Assembly (NCBI GenBank): GCA_943846755.1
Contig: OX044365.1
Span: 372,001-436,000, forward strand
Source: UBA8752 sp002336475
GTDB lineage: Bacteria; Bacteroidota; Bacteroidia; Flavobacteriales_D; Sanyastnellaceae
Direction of reading: 5' to 3'
Length of the DNA stretch: 64,000 nt
Below the pieces are notes generated by a model. The model was not told where the DNA came from. It worked only from the letters and a program-made list of their open reading frames with translations, and ran no database searches. The position numbers and the translations under genes were made by a program. Shown piece by piece: positions 16,030-24,021 of the stretch. How positions within the stretch are numbered: the stretch's first letter is position 1; each line of letters begins with the position of its first letter.

Positions 16030-16793
16030 GATTTCTGGGTGTGAAGTATAAGTCGGTTGCTCTCCCCTTCTATCCAGGGATCGAGGGCATACGAGCCGTA
16101 CCTGCCCAATATTTCAAATCCAGATTCAGCCATCATGGAGGTGAGGTGTTCGTTGTCTAGAGCGGCCACCCGCTCCACGTGTTCTTTCGATCCAGCAGCA
16201 GTGGTGTGGGCAATGCGTTTTACGAAGGTGGGGTATCCATCTCCCATGGCGGGGACCAGTTCCCGTGAAATCTGGTAGCTCACCCCTCCGCGCTCCAGCT
16301 GCTCATTGTGCACCAGATGTTTTTGGGCGAATTGCACATCTAGAAAATCCAAGACAAAAAATCCACCAGGCTTTAAATGAGCGTGCACATTGGCCAAGAC
16401 TGCCATGTGGTCTTCGGGTTGGCTGAAATAGCCAAAGCTGGTAAACAGGTTGAGGATGCCGTCAAACCGCTGTTCCAGCGAAAAATCCCGCATGTCTCCT
16501 TCAACAAAAGACAAGCCCTTTACAGCCCTGTGGCTGAGTTGCGCTGCGGCAATGCTGTTGGGGCTTAAGTCCAGTCCGACTACCCGGTGGCCTTTCATGG
16601 CTGCTGCATAAGCGTGCCGGCCTTTGCCACAAGCCAAGTCTAACAGGCTCAGTCCCTCCCAATTCCATCTCTTGTGCATGGACTCCACGAATGCTTCGGC
16701 CTCTGCATTGCTGCGGTGTCCATAGAGCTGGTGATAATGCGGGTTGTCAAACCAAGCTTCGAACCACTCGGAGGGTTGATGGGATGCGTCCAT
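16026..16793 (-). CDS. Class I SAM-dependent methyltransferase
   Basis: The 255-residue protein begins near EWFEAWFDNPHYHQLYGHRS and has a standard SAM-binding core: LLDLACGKGRHA as motif I, VVGLDLSPNSI as motif II, FVEGDMRDF, and ILNLFTSFGYFS. This FDxxYYxxLYxxRs-type N-terminus is common in Bacteroidota methyltransferases of unknown substrate. ATG 16793 is chosen because residues encoded upstream are not family-like. It is coupled by an ATGA overlap to the ZIP transporter. A -7-like TATCTTCG lies nine bases upstream. It is divergent from the SiaB-like gene. Confidence 0.78.
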   Translation of the reverse strand: MDASHQPSEWFEAWFDNPHYHQLYGHRSNAEAEAFVESMHKRWNWEGLSLLDLACGKGRHAYAAAMKGHRVVGLDLSPNSIAAAQLSHRAVKGLSFVEGDMRDFSLEQRFDGILNLFTSFGYFSQPEDHMAVLANVHAHLKPGGFFVLDFLDVQFAQKHLVHNEQLERGGVSYQISRELVPAMGDGYPTFVKRIAHTTAAGSKEHVERVAALDNEHLTSMMAESGFEILGRYGSYALDPWIEGESNRLILHTQKS

Positions 16794-16880
16794 GGGAGCG
16801 CGCGAAGATAATTCTAAGGAATTGGGCAACCTCAACACTGCCAAATGCGTAGAAGCAACGATTCCGACTCCTGCTGTTTG

Positions 16881-17441
16881 ATGATTTCTACTGATACACG
16901 TCCAGTCTTTTCTCCTTCAAAGGGGCATTGGATGGGCTTGGCTTCCTTTGAAGGCAAACCTTCTACCCACAACTTGGATGTGCTTTTGGAGCACCTCGAA
17001 GAGGTTGTGGTTCAACGAATGGAAGACCGGAGGATATTTCGCTCTGTGATTGAGTGCGTTCAGAATTTGGAACGCCACGCAGACCCCCTTCGTTCTGCTC
17101 AGTTCAAGCTGCTTGGCCGTTCGCTAAACGGGGAGCCCCGATTCAAAATCAGAAGTCTAAACGCCATTCGTTTGGAGGATGTGCCTGTTGTTGAGCGATG
17201 GATGCGTCAGTACAGTTCATTGCAAGAAATCACGGCATCTTCCATGAAGGATGGAGAACTGGATTGGAGAAACCTCTATCGCGAGTGCTTGAATACCAGC
17301 ATCCGAACTCCCCGTGGTGGTGCTGGATTGGGCTGGGTATCGTTGGCTAAGGCGGCCGTTGCGCTGCCCCAGATTCGGATTATTCACGCTGGAGACCGTC
17401 CCAAATTGTTTTTCTCCGTCGAAGTGGCTTGCACACGTTGA
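16881..17441 (+). CDS. SiaB-family protein kinase-like protein (DUF6272)
   Basis: The 186-residue protein matches the SiaB/DUF6272 family in length and pattern: a helix VLLEHLEEVVVQRMEDRRIFRSVIE-type region near residue 35, VQNLERHADP near residue 60 as the GHKL-like N-box (E and N/H conserved), and GAGLGWVSLAKAA near residue 148 as a glycine-rich ATP-lid turn. In Pseudomonas SiaB phosphorylates SiaC, controlling its binding to a diguanylate cyclase. The next gene is SiaC-like, which supports the assignment. No SiaA phosphatase or SiaD cyclase is visible. ATG 16881 is favoured, but an ATG at 16845 would add 12 residues. Confidence 0.75.
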   Translation: MISTDTRPVFSPSKGHWMGLASFEGKPSTHNLDVLLEHLEEVVVQRMEDRRIFRSVIECVQNLERHADPLRSAQFKLLGRSLNGEPRFKIRSLNAIRLEDVPVVERWMRQYSSLQEITASSMKDGELDWRNLYRECLNTSIRTPRGGAGLGWVSLAKAAVALPQIRIIHAGDRPKLFFSVEVACTR

Positions 17442-17442
17442 C

Positions 17443-17450
17443 TACTTTTG
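17443..17450 (+). promoter_or_regulatory. -7 promoter box (TACTTTTG) before the SiaC-like gene
   Basis: TACTTTTG is a perfect TAnnTTTG match beginning two bases after the SiaB stop and ending four bases before the SiaC ATG. It would give siaC its own leaderless transcript inside the siaB-siaC unit. Confidence 0.45.
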
Positions 17451-17454
17451 ACTC

Positions 17455-17823
17455 ATGGGTCCCATACATATCTCTCCTTCTGTCAAAACGCCAGAGATCG
17501 TTTTCCATTCTGAAGACCAGCGCCTCGTGTTGTCTGGCCGTTCAATTCCCGAGAATGCTGTTGACTTTTATCGGCCGGTTTTGGATTGGGCCCAGTCGAT
17601 CCCCGTTGATTTTAAATTGACCGTTCAGGTCCAGCTTGAGTACTTCAATACCAGCAGCAGTAAATGTCTGTTGGACCTGTTCAAGCGTCTTGAGCACAGC
17701 GAAGCTCTGGAAGTTCAATGGTATTTCGACGCGGACGATGAAGACATGCTTGAAGCAGGTGAGGATTATGATCACATTGTGAACGTCCCTTTCAAGTTCG
17801 TCGAGATTGACCCGGAAGCCTAA
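17455..17823 (+). CDS. SiaC-family regulatory phosphoprotein (DUF1987)
   Basis: This 122-residue protein is a full-length DUF1987/SiaC domain. It opens ISPSVKTPEIVF and carries the hallmark LEYFNTSSSKCLLDLF at residues 61-76, whose Thr/Ser cluster (T66-S69) covers the position phosphorylated in Pseudomonas SiaC. WYFDADDEDMLEAGEDY follows, also typical. In the known system the dephosphorylated protein activates a diguanylate cyclase. It lies 13 bases after the SiaB-like gene and overlaps the convergent transporter by 32 bases. A role in c-di-GMP or another partner-switch pathway is inferred from the family. Confidence 0.85.
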   Translation: MGPIHISPSVKTPEIVFHSEDQRLVLSGRSIPENAVDFYRPVLDWAQSIPVDFKLTVQVQLEYFNTSSSKCLLDLFKRLEHSEALEVQWYFDADDEDMLEAGEDYDHIVNVPFKFVEIDPEA

Positions 17824-20809
17824 AGGCATTCTTTAGGGATAAGGTCAAAATGAAGGCGAAGGTGGTGGTCCATAGTACCGCCCAGTTGCCGCGACTCTTG
17901 GGAACAGTCTTCCCTCCCAACACAACTTTAGAGGCGTGAAATGCGCCATACCCCGGCCAACCTGCGGCTGAGTATAGAGCGTCGCGCGTATTGATGATCT
18001 GGTAATCGTGCACCGCAACACCTTTATTCAGCAATTGGTCTTGCGTGGTCCAATCAATGAGCACTTGGTTGTATTGCTGCTCTTTGATGGTCGCACCAAG
18101 GACGGGGTCGTCCCAACCGTTTTGTTGTAGGATTTGATCTTTGGTTGATTTGGCCCGGCGCCAGGCTTGACGCTGGGATTCACGAAACTGTTCCAGTTCT
18201 GCAGTGAGCAGCCCTTGTTCTTCCCCGTCAATGCCATCTTCAAATGTGACACTGACGGCGACATCGCTTTGGTTGAACAGCGTGTTCCATTCAGCAGCTA
18301 CCGTGCGCAATGCCTCGGCATCACCTTGAACGGCTCGGTTGATTTGACGGGACATTTCATGGTGCCACCGGTCCCGTCGAAAGGAGGATTGTGCCAACGC
18401 TTTATTGGCTTCAAGTAAAGCCGCTGCATATGGTGTTTCTGCTGAATACAACGTGGTCAAAGCCTCAAACCCCCAACGGCTGATCATCACTTGGCCGATG
18501 GAAGAAGCGCCTGACGGATTGGATATGCTGGGGTTTAATTTGTCGAATGTGACAATGGCTCCGCCCAGCATGAGTTGGGGTATGATGAACAGTGGGATCG
18601 CCAGGTAAATCACGCGAACGCTGTTGAACAGCATGGAGATGACGAGGCCAAACATGTTGGCACAGGCGGCTACTGAGAACAGCGTGAACCAATAGGCCAA
18701 GAACTGGCCAGGCAACGCTAAGATGACGTGAGAAACAGTGGCAAACAGCAACGTTTGAACCGCACTGATGCCAAACAATACGCTGCTTTTAGCGGTCAAG
18801 TAAGCGGCCCAATTCAGCCGCAGGTTGTGCTCCCTTTTCCGCATTAACCGGTCTCTGAACAACTCCTCTGCACTCACGGTCAGTCCCATAAAAATCGCCA
18901 CGATCACTGCGATGAACAGGAAGTGCGGGATGTTGGTGGCTTGGCCAAAACTGTAAGGTGCCCCATTGTCAGTGGCCCTCAGGATAAAAGCAAGCAAGAG
19001 TGCCAATAGAGGCGCTTCGAGCAGGTTGATCAGCAGGTATTGCCGGTTCTTCCATTTGCGCGCAAGGTCCCGTGCGCTTTGGATGGTCCACTGTCTGACC
19101 CAGTTGGGCGGGAGGAGCCCTTGTGGAGCGGGGTGGTCCAACTCATCCTTTCGGGGCCTTTCCATTTCTGCTTCGACCTTGGGAACCAGCAAGACGTTGT
19201 AGAAATCATTCCACTCCTTGGGGCTGATTCTTCTTTGACCGGTTGACTTTCCCCGCCCATCCAATACCGGGACATCGATGATGTCGAAAATCTGTTCTGG
19301 ATTGACATGACCGCACATGCCACAGGCGACATTGTGGGCTTCAAAGTGGTTGACTATGGTTCTGAAATGGGTCAAAGCATCAAGTGGCCTCCCCGTGAAA
19401 ACGGGATAGCCGCCGTGGTCCAACACCCACAATGCGTCAAAACTTCGGAAGATGTCGCCGCTGGGCTGGTGGATGACAGCGATCACCAAAGTCCCGCTGT
19501 AGGTCATCTGCTTCAGCAGGTCCATCAGCAGTTCAGAATCTTTACTGCTGAGGCCGCTGGTAGGTTCGTCTACCAGCAGAACCTTCGGGCCTCGGATAAG
19601 CTCCATGGCAATGTTGAGCCTTTTGCGCTGCCCTCCACTGATGGTTTTGTTGAGTGCGTCTCCCACAGGGAGGTCGCGGGCTTCCCAGAGTCCCAGTTGC
19701 TGCAAGCAGACCTTGACGCGCTCCTGGGTTTGGGCCCTGTCATCCCCTGAAAACGCCAGTCTGGCGGCATAATAAAGGTTTTCGCCAACCGTGAGTTCAG
19801 GCAGCAAATGGTCTTCTTGTGGGACCAATCCGATCCACGATCGCGCGGCTTCATCTGAAACCTGAATGCCGTCGATGGTGATTTCTCCAAAGGTTGGAGG
19901 CTCAGTGCCTGCCAACAGGTTGAGCAGGGTGGATTTGCCTGATCCGCTGGCCCCCATGACGCCCACCAACATGCCGGACCTTGCCTGTGTGCGGAAGGGA
20001 TGTAGGGCTTGTTTGTTGGGGTAATTGAACCAATGGCTGACCTCATTGATTTCCAGTGCCAGCTCAGGAATGTTCTCCTCTTCCATAAAGGAACGCTGGA
20101 TGTCCACGAAGTGCAGGGGCGCTGTTCCGGGGTGGCGCAAAGTAGACCCCGGTGTAAACGGCTGGGTGCGTTGTGGGTCCAATGGCTCGCCGTTGAGTTG
20201 AACCATGCCTGCGCCCAGAGGCCGGATAAAGACCACTTGGGATTCTGGGTGGCGAAAACAAGCCAATGCGGTCGTCCAACCCGTCTTCACGACACCTCCG
20301 AGTTGGGGTTGGTCACCAATGAGAAATGCCTCGTGATAACGCTGGGTCATCACAGGCCAATCGGCAGTATTGAAGACGAGCGTTTCATAGCACCGCTTCT
20401 CTCCCTCTCGAATGCCAAAGACATCGGCTACCAGGTCTGTGAGCTCTCGGCTGAGGCTGTCTTGCTCACCGTTGCTGGGAAGCATGGCATGCTCAAATTC
20501 TAGCATGCGCAAAAAGACAAGCGCTTTTTCGCTGGCTTGAAGGTCGCGGTTGATGTCTGTGCAGGTGCGTAAGACCTTGGTGGAACGCAATGCTGTTCGC
20601 TTTAGACCTGTCAATTCCCTGGACTCTACCGCTCCTCCTTGGCTGGCCAGATGGCCCTCAAAAACCCCGAGCCATTCGGTGACGGCTTCTTTGGGCAGTC
20701 GGCTGCGCAGGAAATGGGCGACGACCTCCCTCCCCTTTTCTATTCCTTCCTCCCTCAAGCTGATGAGGGCAAACAGGCGCATCAAGGCGTCTAAAATGTG
20801 ACGGCTCAT
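17792..20809 (-). CDS. ABCG-like ABC transporter with TerB/FHA-like N-terminus
   Basis: The 1005-residue protein fuses an ATPase and a membrane domain, in that order, as in ABCG half-transporters. Walker A GASGSGKST lies near residue 283, the signature TISGGQRKRLNIAMEL near 390, and Walker B VLLVDEPTSG near 406. About 570-780 hold the ABC-2 membrane helices. The N-terminal 230 residues start with a helical TerB-like region and then a small beta domain (VVFIRPLGAGMVQLNGEPL) resembling FHA. A hydrophilic region of about 200 residues precedes the last membrane helix near 980. The substrate is unknown. It lies 43 bases after the lipoprotein gene, probably one operon, and overlaps the SiaC gene by 32 bases at the 3' end. 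Confidence 0.82.
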   Translation of the reverse strand: MSRHILDALMRLFALISLREEGIEKGREVVAHFLRSRLPKEAVTEWLGVFEGHLASQGGAVESRELTGLKRTALRSTKVLRTCTDINRDLQASEKALVFLRMLEFEHAMLPSNGEQDSLSRELTDLVADVFGIREGEKRCYETLVFNTADWPVMTQRYHEAFLIGDQPQLGGVVKTGWTTALACFRHPESQVVFIRPLGAGMVQLNGEPLDPQRTQPFTPGSTLRHPGTAPLHFVDIQRSFMEEENIPELALEINEVSHWFNYPNKQALHPFRTQARSGMLVGVMGASGSGKSTLLNLLAGTEPPTFGEITIDGIQVSDEAARSWIGLVPQEDHLLPELTVGENLYYAARLAFSGDDRAQTQERVKVCLQQLGLWEARDLPVGDALNKTISGGQRKRLNIAMELIRGPKVLLVDEPTSGLSSKDSELLMDLLKQMTYSGTLVIAVIHQPSGDIFRSFDALWVLDHGGYPVFTGRPLDALTHFRTIVNHFEAHNVACGMCGHVNPEQIFDIIDVPVLDGRGKSTGQRRISPKEWNDFYNVLLVPKVEAEMERPRKDELDHPAPQGLLPPNWVRQWTIQSARDLARKWKNRQYLLINLLEAPLLALLLAFILRATDNGAPYSFGQATNIPHFLFIAVIVAIFMGLTVSAEELFRDRLMRKREHNLRLNWAAYLTAKSSVLFGISAVQTLLFATVSHVILALPGQFLAYWFTLFSVAACANMFGLVISMLFNSVRVIYLAIPLFIIPQLMLGGAIVTFDKLNPSISNPSGASSIGQVMISRWGFEALTTLYSAETPYAAALLEANKALAQSSFRRDRWHHEMSRQINRAVQGDAEALRTVAAEWNTLFNQSDVAVSVTFEDGIDGEEQGLLTAELEQFRESQRQAWRRAKSTKDQILQQNGWDDPVLGATIKEQQYNQVLIDWTTQDQLLNKGVAVHDYQIINTRDALYSAAGWPGYGAFHASKVVLGGKTVPKSRGNWAVLWTTTFAFILTLSLKNAFRLPGQSRRT

Positions 20810-20852
20810 TGTTCAGGAAAAGGGCGTGAAGACAGCCCCGAAGGCTGCAAAA

Positions 20853-22391
20853 TTATTGACGCTCGTAGCAGCCTTTGTCAGGTGCTGATCCCACCACCCT
20901 CGGTAAGCCGTCGAGGTCTGTCGCCAAGAAGGGCATTCCGGCGGGAATGCCCAGTCCATTCCACTGGCTGTTGCCACTAATGATGTGGAAATCCCTGTTG
21001 AAGACATCGGCAAAGGGAGGCGCAGCATCAAGGCTGCTTTCTTCGATCCAGTCGGCTGTTCCAAAGTCGTCCATTTCCACGGCGCAACCCCGAATGAGCA
21101 GGTCATTGTCATTGCCCTCAAGATCGACGACCAATTCATCAAAATCCGTGAGCCCGGCATTGTTTCCCCACATGATGCAGTTCAGGAATCGCGTTTCGAC
21201 CAATGGACGGATTTGCAGGTTCCCATTGACGTCTTCGTAATGGTCGTTGATGAGCAACGTTGGAGTTGAACGGGTGCCGTCGGCCCAATAATTGGCAAAG
21301 GTGCTGTGGGTAAACCTGTAACGGCCACCCAAGGTGAGTGCAGCACAGGCTTGGGCACAATCGTACATCAGCAGGTTGGTGCCGTCCACGTTCGAACCTT
21401 GGGCCAGCAGTCCGATGCCGCTCATGTTGTGGATGACACAGTTCTCCATGTTGAGGGCAGCCGCACCTGGCGTACCTGCAGTGTCAACCTGTAAGCCGAT
21501 GGTTCCATTGCGCAAAATGGCATGGCGCATGGTGCTGCCTGGCGAACCGTAGAGCCAGATGCCCCCGCCGAGGATGCTCGCTTGTGCCACTCCGAAATCT
21601 GTTTGGACCAGCGTGTCCACTTGAATGCCCCATTGGCCAGGAATGTCAGCATATTCTGGTTCGAGCCTGTCTCCTTCAAAAATCACCTCTTGGCCCAATT
21701 CACCATTGACTTCGAGTGTACCCCTGTCCACATAAATTCCGCCACCTGCATGCACATGAACGGCGCAACCTGCCTCTATGGTCAAATTGCAGTCTGGGGC
21801 GACGCCCACAACCCCGTAAATCACATGGGGGCGCTCGGCCGTCCATATCTCGTCGCATGACAGCGAGGAAAGTCCTCCTGGCGAACCATGAAAGAAGGCG
21901 TCTTGACCCCAAGCCAGCAATTCGGTGTACTGGCTGAATCCGTTGACCGTAACCCTAATGCGATCCTTGACCACAAAAGGCAGGTTCACATCTTCAGGGT
22001 CTACGGTGACTTCTACGAAGACGTAGATGGAGTCTCCTTCTTCCAGAACGAGGTTGCTGGCACTCGGACCGGGAATCCCGTCAATGTTGATTCTGAATTC
22101 GCTCCCTTCGCCATCTTCCAAGGTGACGTCTTCAAGCAGGATGCGTCCGGGGCTTTGATTGACGATGCGGAGCGCTTGGCTCGCACTGCCTATGGAGGTG
22201 AATACCGTGTCAAACCAAACCGTGTCTTGGCTAAATGCCACCCTGGCGTCAGCACCGAGGTAGTATTTATCGCCTTGACATCCTGTGGATGTCACCAATA
22301 TGCCCAGAATAACGGCGATTGTGCTGCAAGTCCAGATCCACGTTCTCGCTGGCGAGCTAGAGGGTTCAGTAGTGGTGTTCGAATGGAACAT
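20853..22391 (-). CDS. Lipoprotein with right-handed parallel beta-helix repeats
   Basis: The 512-residue protein has an N-terminal hydrophobic segment ending in a lipobox VTSTGC with lipidation Cys at residue 38. An Ig-like region (LRIVNQSPGRILLEDVTL) comes next. The central part has short beta-helix rungs (GIYVDRGTLEVNGE, MRHAILRNGTIGLQVD, LNMENCVIHNMSGIGLLAQ). The end, SAPDKGCYERQ, matches the DxGAYE-type close of many Bacteroidota beta-helix lipoproteins. It is expected at the cell envelope; the ligand is unknown. The ABC transporter gene follows 43 bases downstream. ATG 22391 is supported by TAGTTTCG four bases upstream. Confidence 0.8.
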   Translation of the reverse strand: MFHSNTTTEPSSSPARTWIWTCSTIAVILGILVTSTGCQGDKYYLGADARVAFSQDTVWFDTVFTSIGSASQALRIVNQSPGRILLEDVTLEDGEGSEFRINIDGIPGPSASNLVLEEGDSIYVFVEVTVDPEDVNLPFVVKDRIRVTVNGFSQYTELLAWGQDAFFHGSPGGLSSLSCDEIWTAERPHVIYGVVGVAPDCNLTIEAGCAVHVHAGGGIYVDRGTLEVNGELGQEVIFEGDRLEPEYADIPGQWGIQVDTLVQTDFGVAQASILGGGIWLYGSPGSTMRHAILRNGTIGLQVDTAGTPGAAALNMENCVIHNMSGIGLLAQGSNVDGTNLLMYDCAQACAALTLGGRYRFTHSTFANYWADGTRSTPTLLINDHYEDVNGNLQIRPLVETRFLNCIMWGNNAGLTDFDELVVDLEGNDNDLLIRGCAVEMDDFGTADWIEESSLDAAPPFADVFNRDFHIISGNSQWNGLGIPAGMPFLATDLDGLPRVVGSAPDKGCYERQ

Positions 22392-22395
22392 GTTG

Positions 22396-22403
22396 CGAAA
22401 CTA
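22396..22403 (-). promoter_or_regulatory. Putative -7 promoter box (TAGTTTCG)
   Basis: On the minus strand TAGTTTCG, one mismatch to TAnnTTTG, ends four bases before the lipoprotein ATG at 22391. Confidence 0.4.
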
Positions 22404-22422
22404 AGGCTGGGAGTTGGGTCCT

Positions 22423-22430
22423 TAACTTTT
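22423..22430 (+). promoter_or_regulatory. Putative -7 promoter box (TAACTTTT)
   Basis: TAACTTTT, one mismatch to TAnnTTTG, ends five bases before the glycosylase ATG at 22436. Together with 22396-22403 it fills a 44-base divergent gap. Confidence 0.35.
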
Positions 22431-22435
22431 CTGCC

Positions 22436-23077
22436 ATGGCCAACATCAAAGCAACGTCAACAGTTCGTAATTATGATGCGGATTGGTCTTGGGATGAGGC
22501 CAGGCTCCATTTCAAAACGGCAGACCCGCCATTTCATCATGTGTTGCAGCGCCTGAACAATCCCAAGGAGGTTGACATAAAGCCTGCGTTTGAGAGTTTG
22601 GCGAGGGCGATTGTCGGTCAGCAACTGAGCACAAAGGCTGCACACACCATTTGGAGTCGCTTTTCTGCGCTCTACCCAGAGGGCATGCAACCAGAAGTTG
22701 TTTTGCATGCCTCAGCTGAGGTTCACCGCGGTGTGGGTATCAGTGGTCAAAAACACCGTTACATCACAGATTTGAGCCGCCATTATTTGGAAGACCCGGA
22801 GGCCTTTGATGCCGTAGAGGGATATTCTGATGCTGACATCATATCGTCATGGACCAAGGTCAAAGGATTGGGCCAATGGACGGTGCAAATGCATTTGATG
22901 TTTCAGCTCCAACGGCCCGATGTCTTTCCAGTGGACGATTTGGGGGTTCGTCGTGCCATGGAATTGGCCCTTGACATTGCCAAGGACTCCCCAAAATCAG
23001 TCTACGAAAAACGGGCCCTTGTATGGAGCCCGTTTCGCACGGCTGCAAGCCGGTTTCTTTGGGAGAGCTTGAATTAG
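22436..23077 (+). CDS. DNA-3-methyladenine glycosylase II (AlkA-like)
   Basis: The 213-residue protein is an HhH-GPD base-excision glycosylase. LARAIVGQQLST near residue 57 is the AlkA family signature. The helix-hairpin-helix is VKGLGQWTVQMHL near residue 142, and the catalytic Asp lies in FPVDDLGVRRA (D167-D168). It would remove alkylated purines from DNA. It lacks the N-terminal domain of E. coli AlkA, as do many bacterial homologues of this length. The 3' end overlaps rpoD by four bases in the convergent direction. Confidence 0.88.
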   Translation: MANIKATSTVRNYDADWSWDEARLHFKTADPPFHHVLQRLNNPKEVDIKPAFESLARAIVGQQLSTKAAHTIWSRFSALYPEGMQPEVVLHASAEVHRGVGISGQKHRYITDLSRHYLEDPEAFDAVEGYSDADIISSWTKVKGLGQWTVQMHLMFQLQRPDVFPVDDLGVRRAMELALDIAKDSPKSVYEKRALVWSPFRTAASRFLWESLN

Positions 23078-23943
23078 CCCAAGTAGGACTTGAGAATCCG
23101 GCTTCTGCTGGTGTGCTTCAAGCGGCGGATGGCTTTCTCCTTGATTTGTCGCACGCGTTCACGTGTGAGGTCAAACCGTTCTCCAATTTCTTCCAATGTC
23201 AAAGGGTGTTCACCACCCAATCCAAAGTAGAGGCGCACCACATCTGCTTCTCGGCTTGTGAGCGTTTGAAGGGAGCGTTCAATCTCTTTGCGCAGTGACT
23301 CTGTGATCAACACCGTGTCTGGTGACGGTGTGTCATTGGTCTGCAAAACGTCGTACATCGTGCTGGAACTGTCGTCGCCATCCTTGAGGGGCGCGTCCAT
23401 TGACACGTGACGTCCTGCGTTCTTCAAGCTTTGCTTGACCTCGTCGAGGGTCATATCCAGTACTTCAGCAAGTTCTGCTGGTGTTGGAGGACGTTCGAAC
23501 TCCTGTTCAAGGCGGGCAAACGCCTTGTTGATTTTGTTGATAGAGCCAATCTTGTTGAGTGGCAATCGGACGATCCGGCTTTGTTCAGCCAGTGCTTGTA
23601 GGATGCTTTGGCGAATCCACCAGACAGCATAAGAGATGAACTTAAATCCCCGGGTCTCGTCAAAACGCTGAGCGGCTTTAATCAGACCAAGGTTTCCTTC
23701 GTTGATCAAATCCGGCAGCGAAAGGCCTTGGTTTTGGTATTGCTTAGAAACAGAAACCACGAAACGCAGGTTGGCTTTGGTCATCTTCTCCAAAGCGACT
23801 TGGTCACCTTGTTTGATGCGTCGGGCCAGTTCCACCTCTTCCTCGGCTGTGATCAGGTCGACACGGCCGATTTCCTGGAGGTACTTGTCCAGCGATGCGG
23901 TCTCCCGGTTGGTGACCTGTTTCGTGATTTTTAGCTGTCTCAT
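23074..23943 (-). CDS. rpoD: Primary RNA polymerase sigma factor
   Basis: The 289-residue protein has region 1.2 (LDKYLQEIGRVDLITAEEE), the region 2 core with -10 recognition (LPDLINEGNLGLIKAAQRFD, KFISYAVWWIRQSI), region 3, and the region 4 helix-turn-helix (LTLEEIGERFDLTRERVRQI). Bacteroidota primary sigma factors are characteristically this short, lacking region 1.1 and the large non-conserved insert, and they recognise TAnnTTTG-type -7 boxes, which are abundant in this window. It lies after pnp on the same strand, the usual rpsO-pnp-rpoD order of Flavobacteriales. A weak box AACATTTG is 13 bases before its ATG. Confidence 0.95.
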   Translation of the reverse strand: MRQLKITKQVTNRETASLDKYLQEIGRVDLITAEEEVELARRIKQGDQVALEKMTKANLRFVVSVSKQYQNQGLSLPDLINEGNLGLIKAAQRFDETRGFKFISYAVWWIRQSILQALAEQSRIVRLPLNKIGSINKINKAFARLEQEFERPPTPAELAEVLDMTLDEVKQSLKNAGRHVSMDAPLKDGDDSSSTMYDVLQTNDTPSPDTVLITESLRKEIERSLQTLTSREADVVRLYFGLGGEHPLTLEEIGERFDLTRERVRQIKEKAIRRLKHTSRSRILKSYLG

Positions 23944-23961
23944 GGGCGTTGCGTTTCAAAT

Positions 23962-24001
23962 GTTTGAGGGGAGAATGGCCTTTCCTTCCTCCCCTTCAAA
24001 C
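23962..24001 (-). terminator. Stem-loop between pnp and rpoD
   Basis: GTTTGA-GGGGAG at 23962-23973 pairs with CTCCCCTTCAAAC at 23989-24001, a 12-bp stem with one bulged base and a 15-base loop. It lies 21 bases past the pnp stop. There is no T-tract, so it may be a processing or stabilising hairpin and not a true terminator. Confidence 0.45.
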
Positions 24002-24021
24002 GTATTATTCGGTCATTCGTT

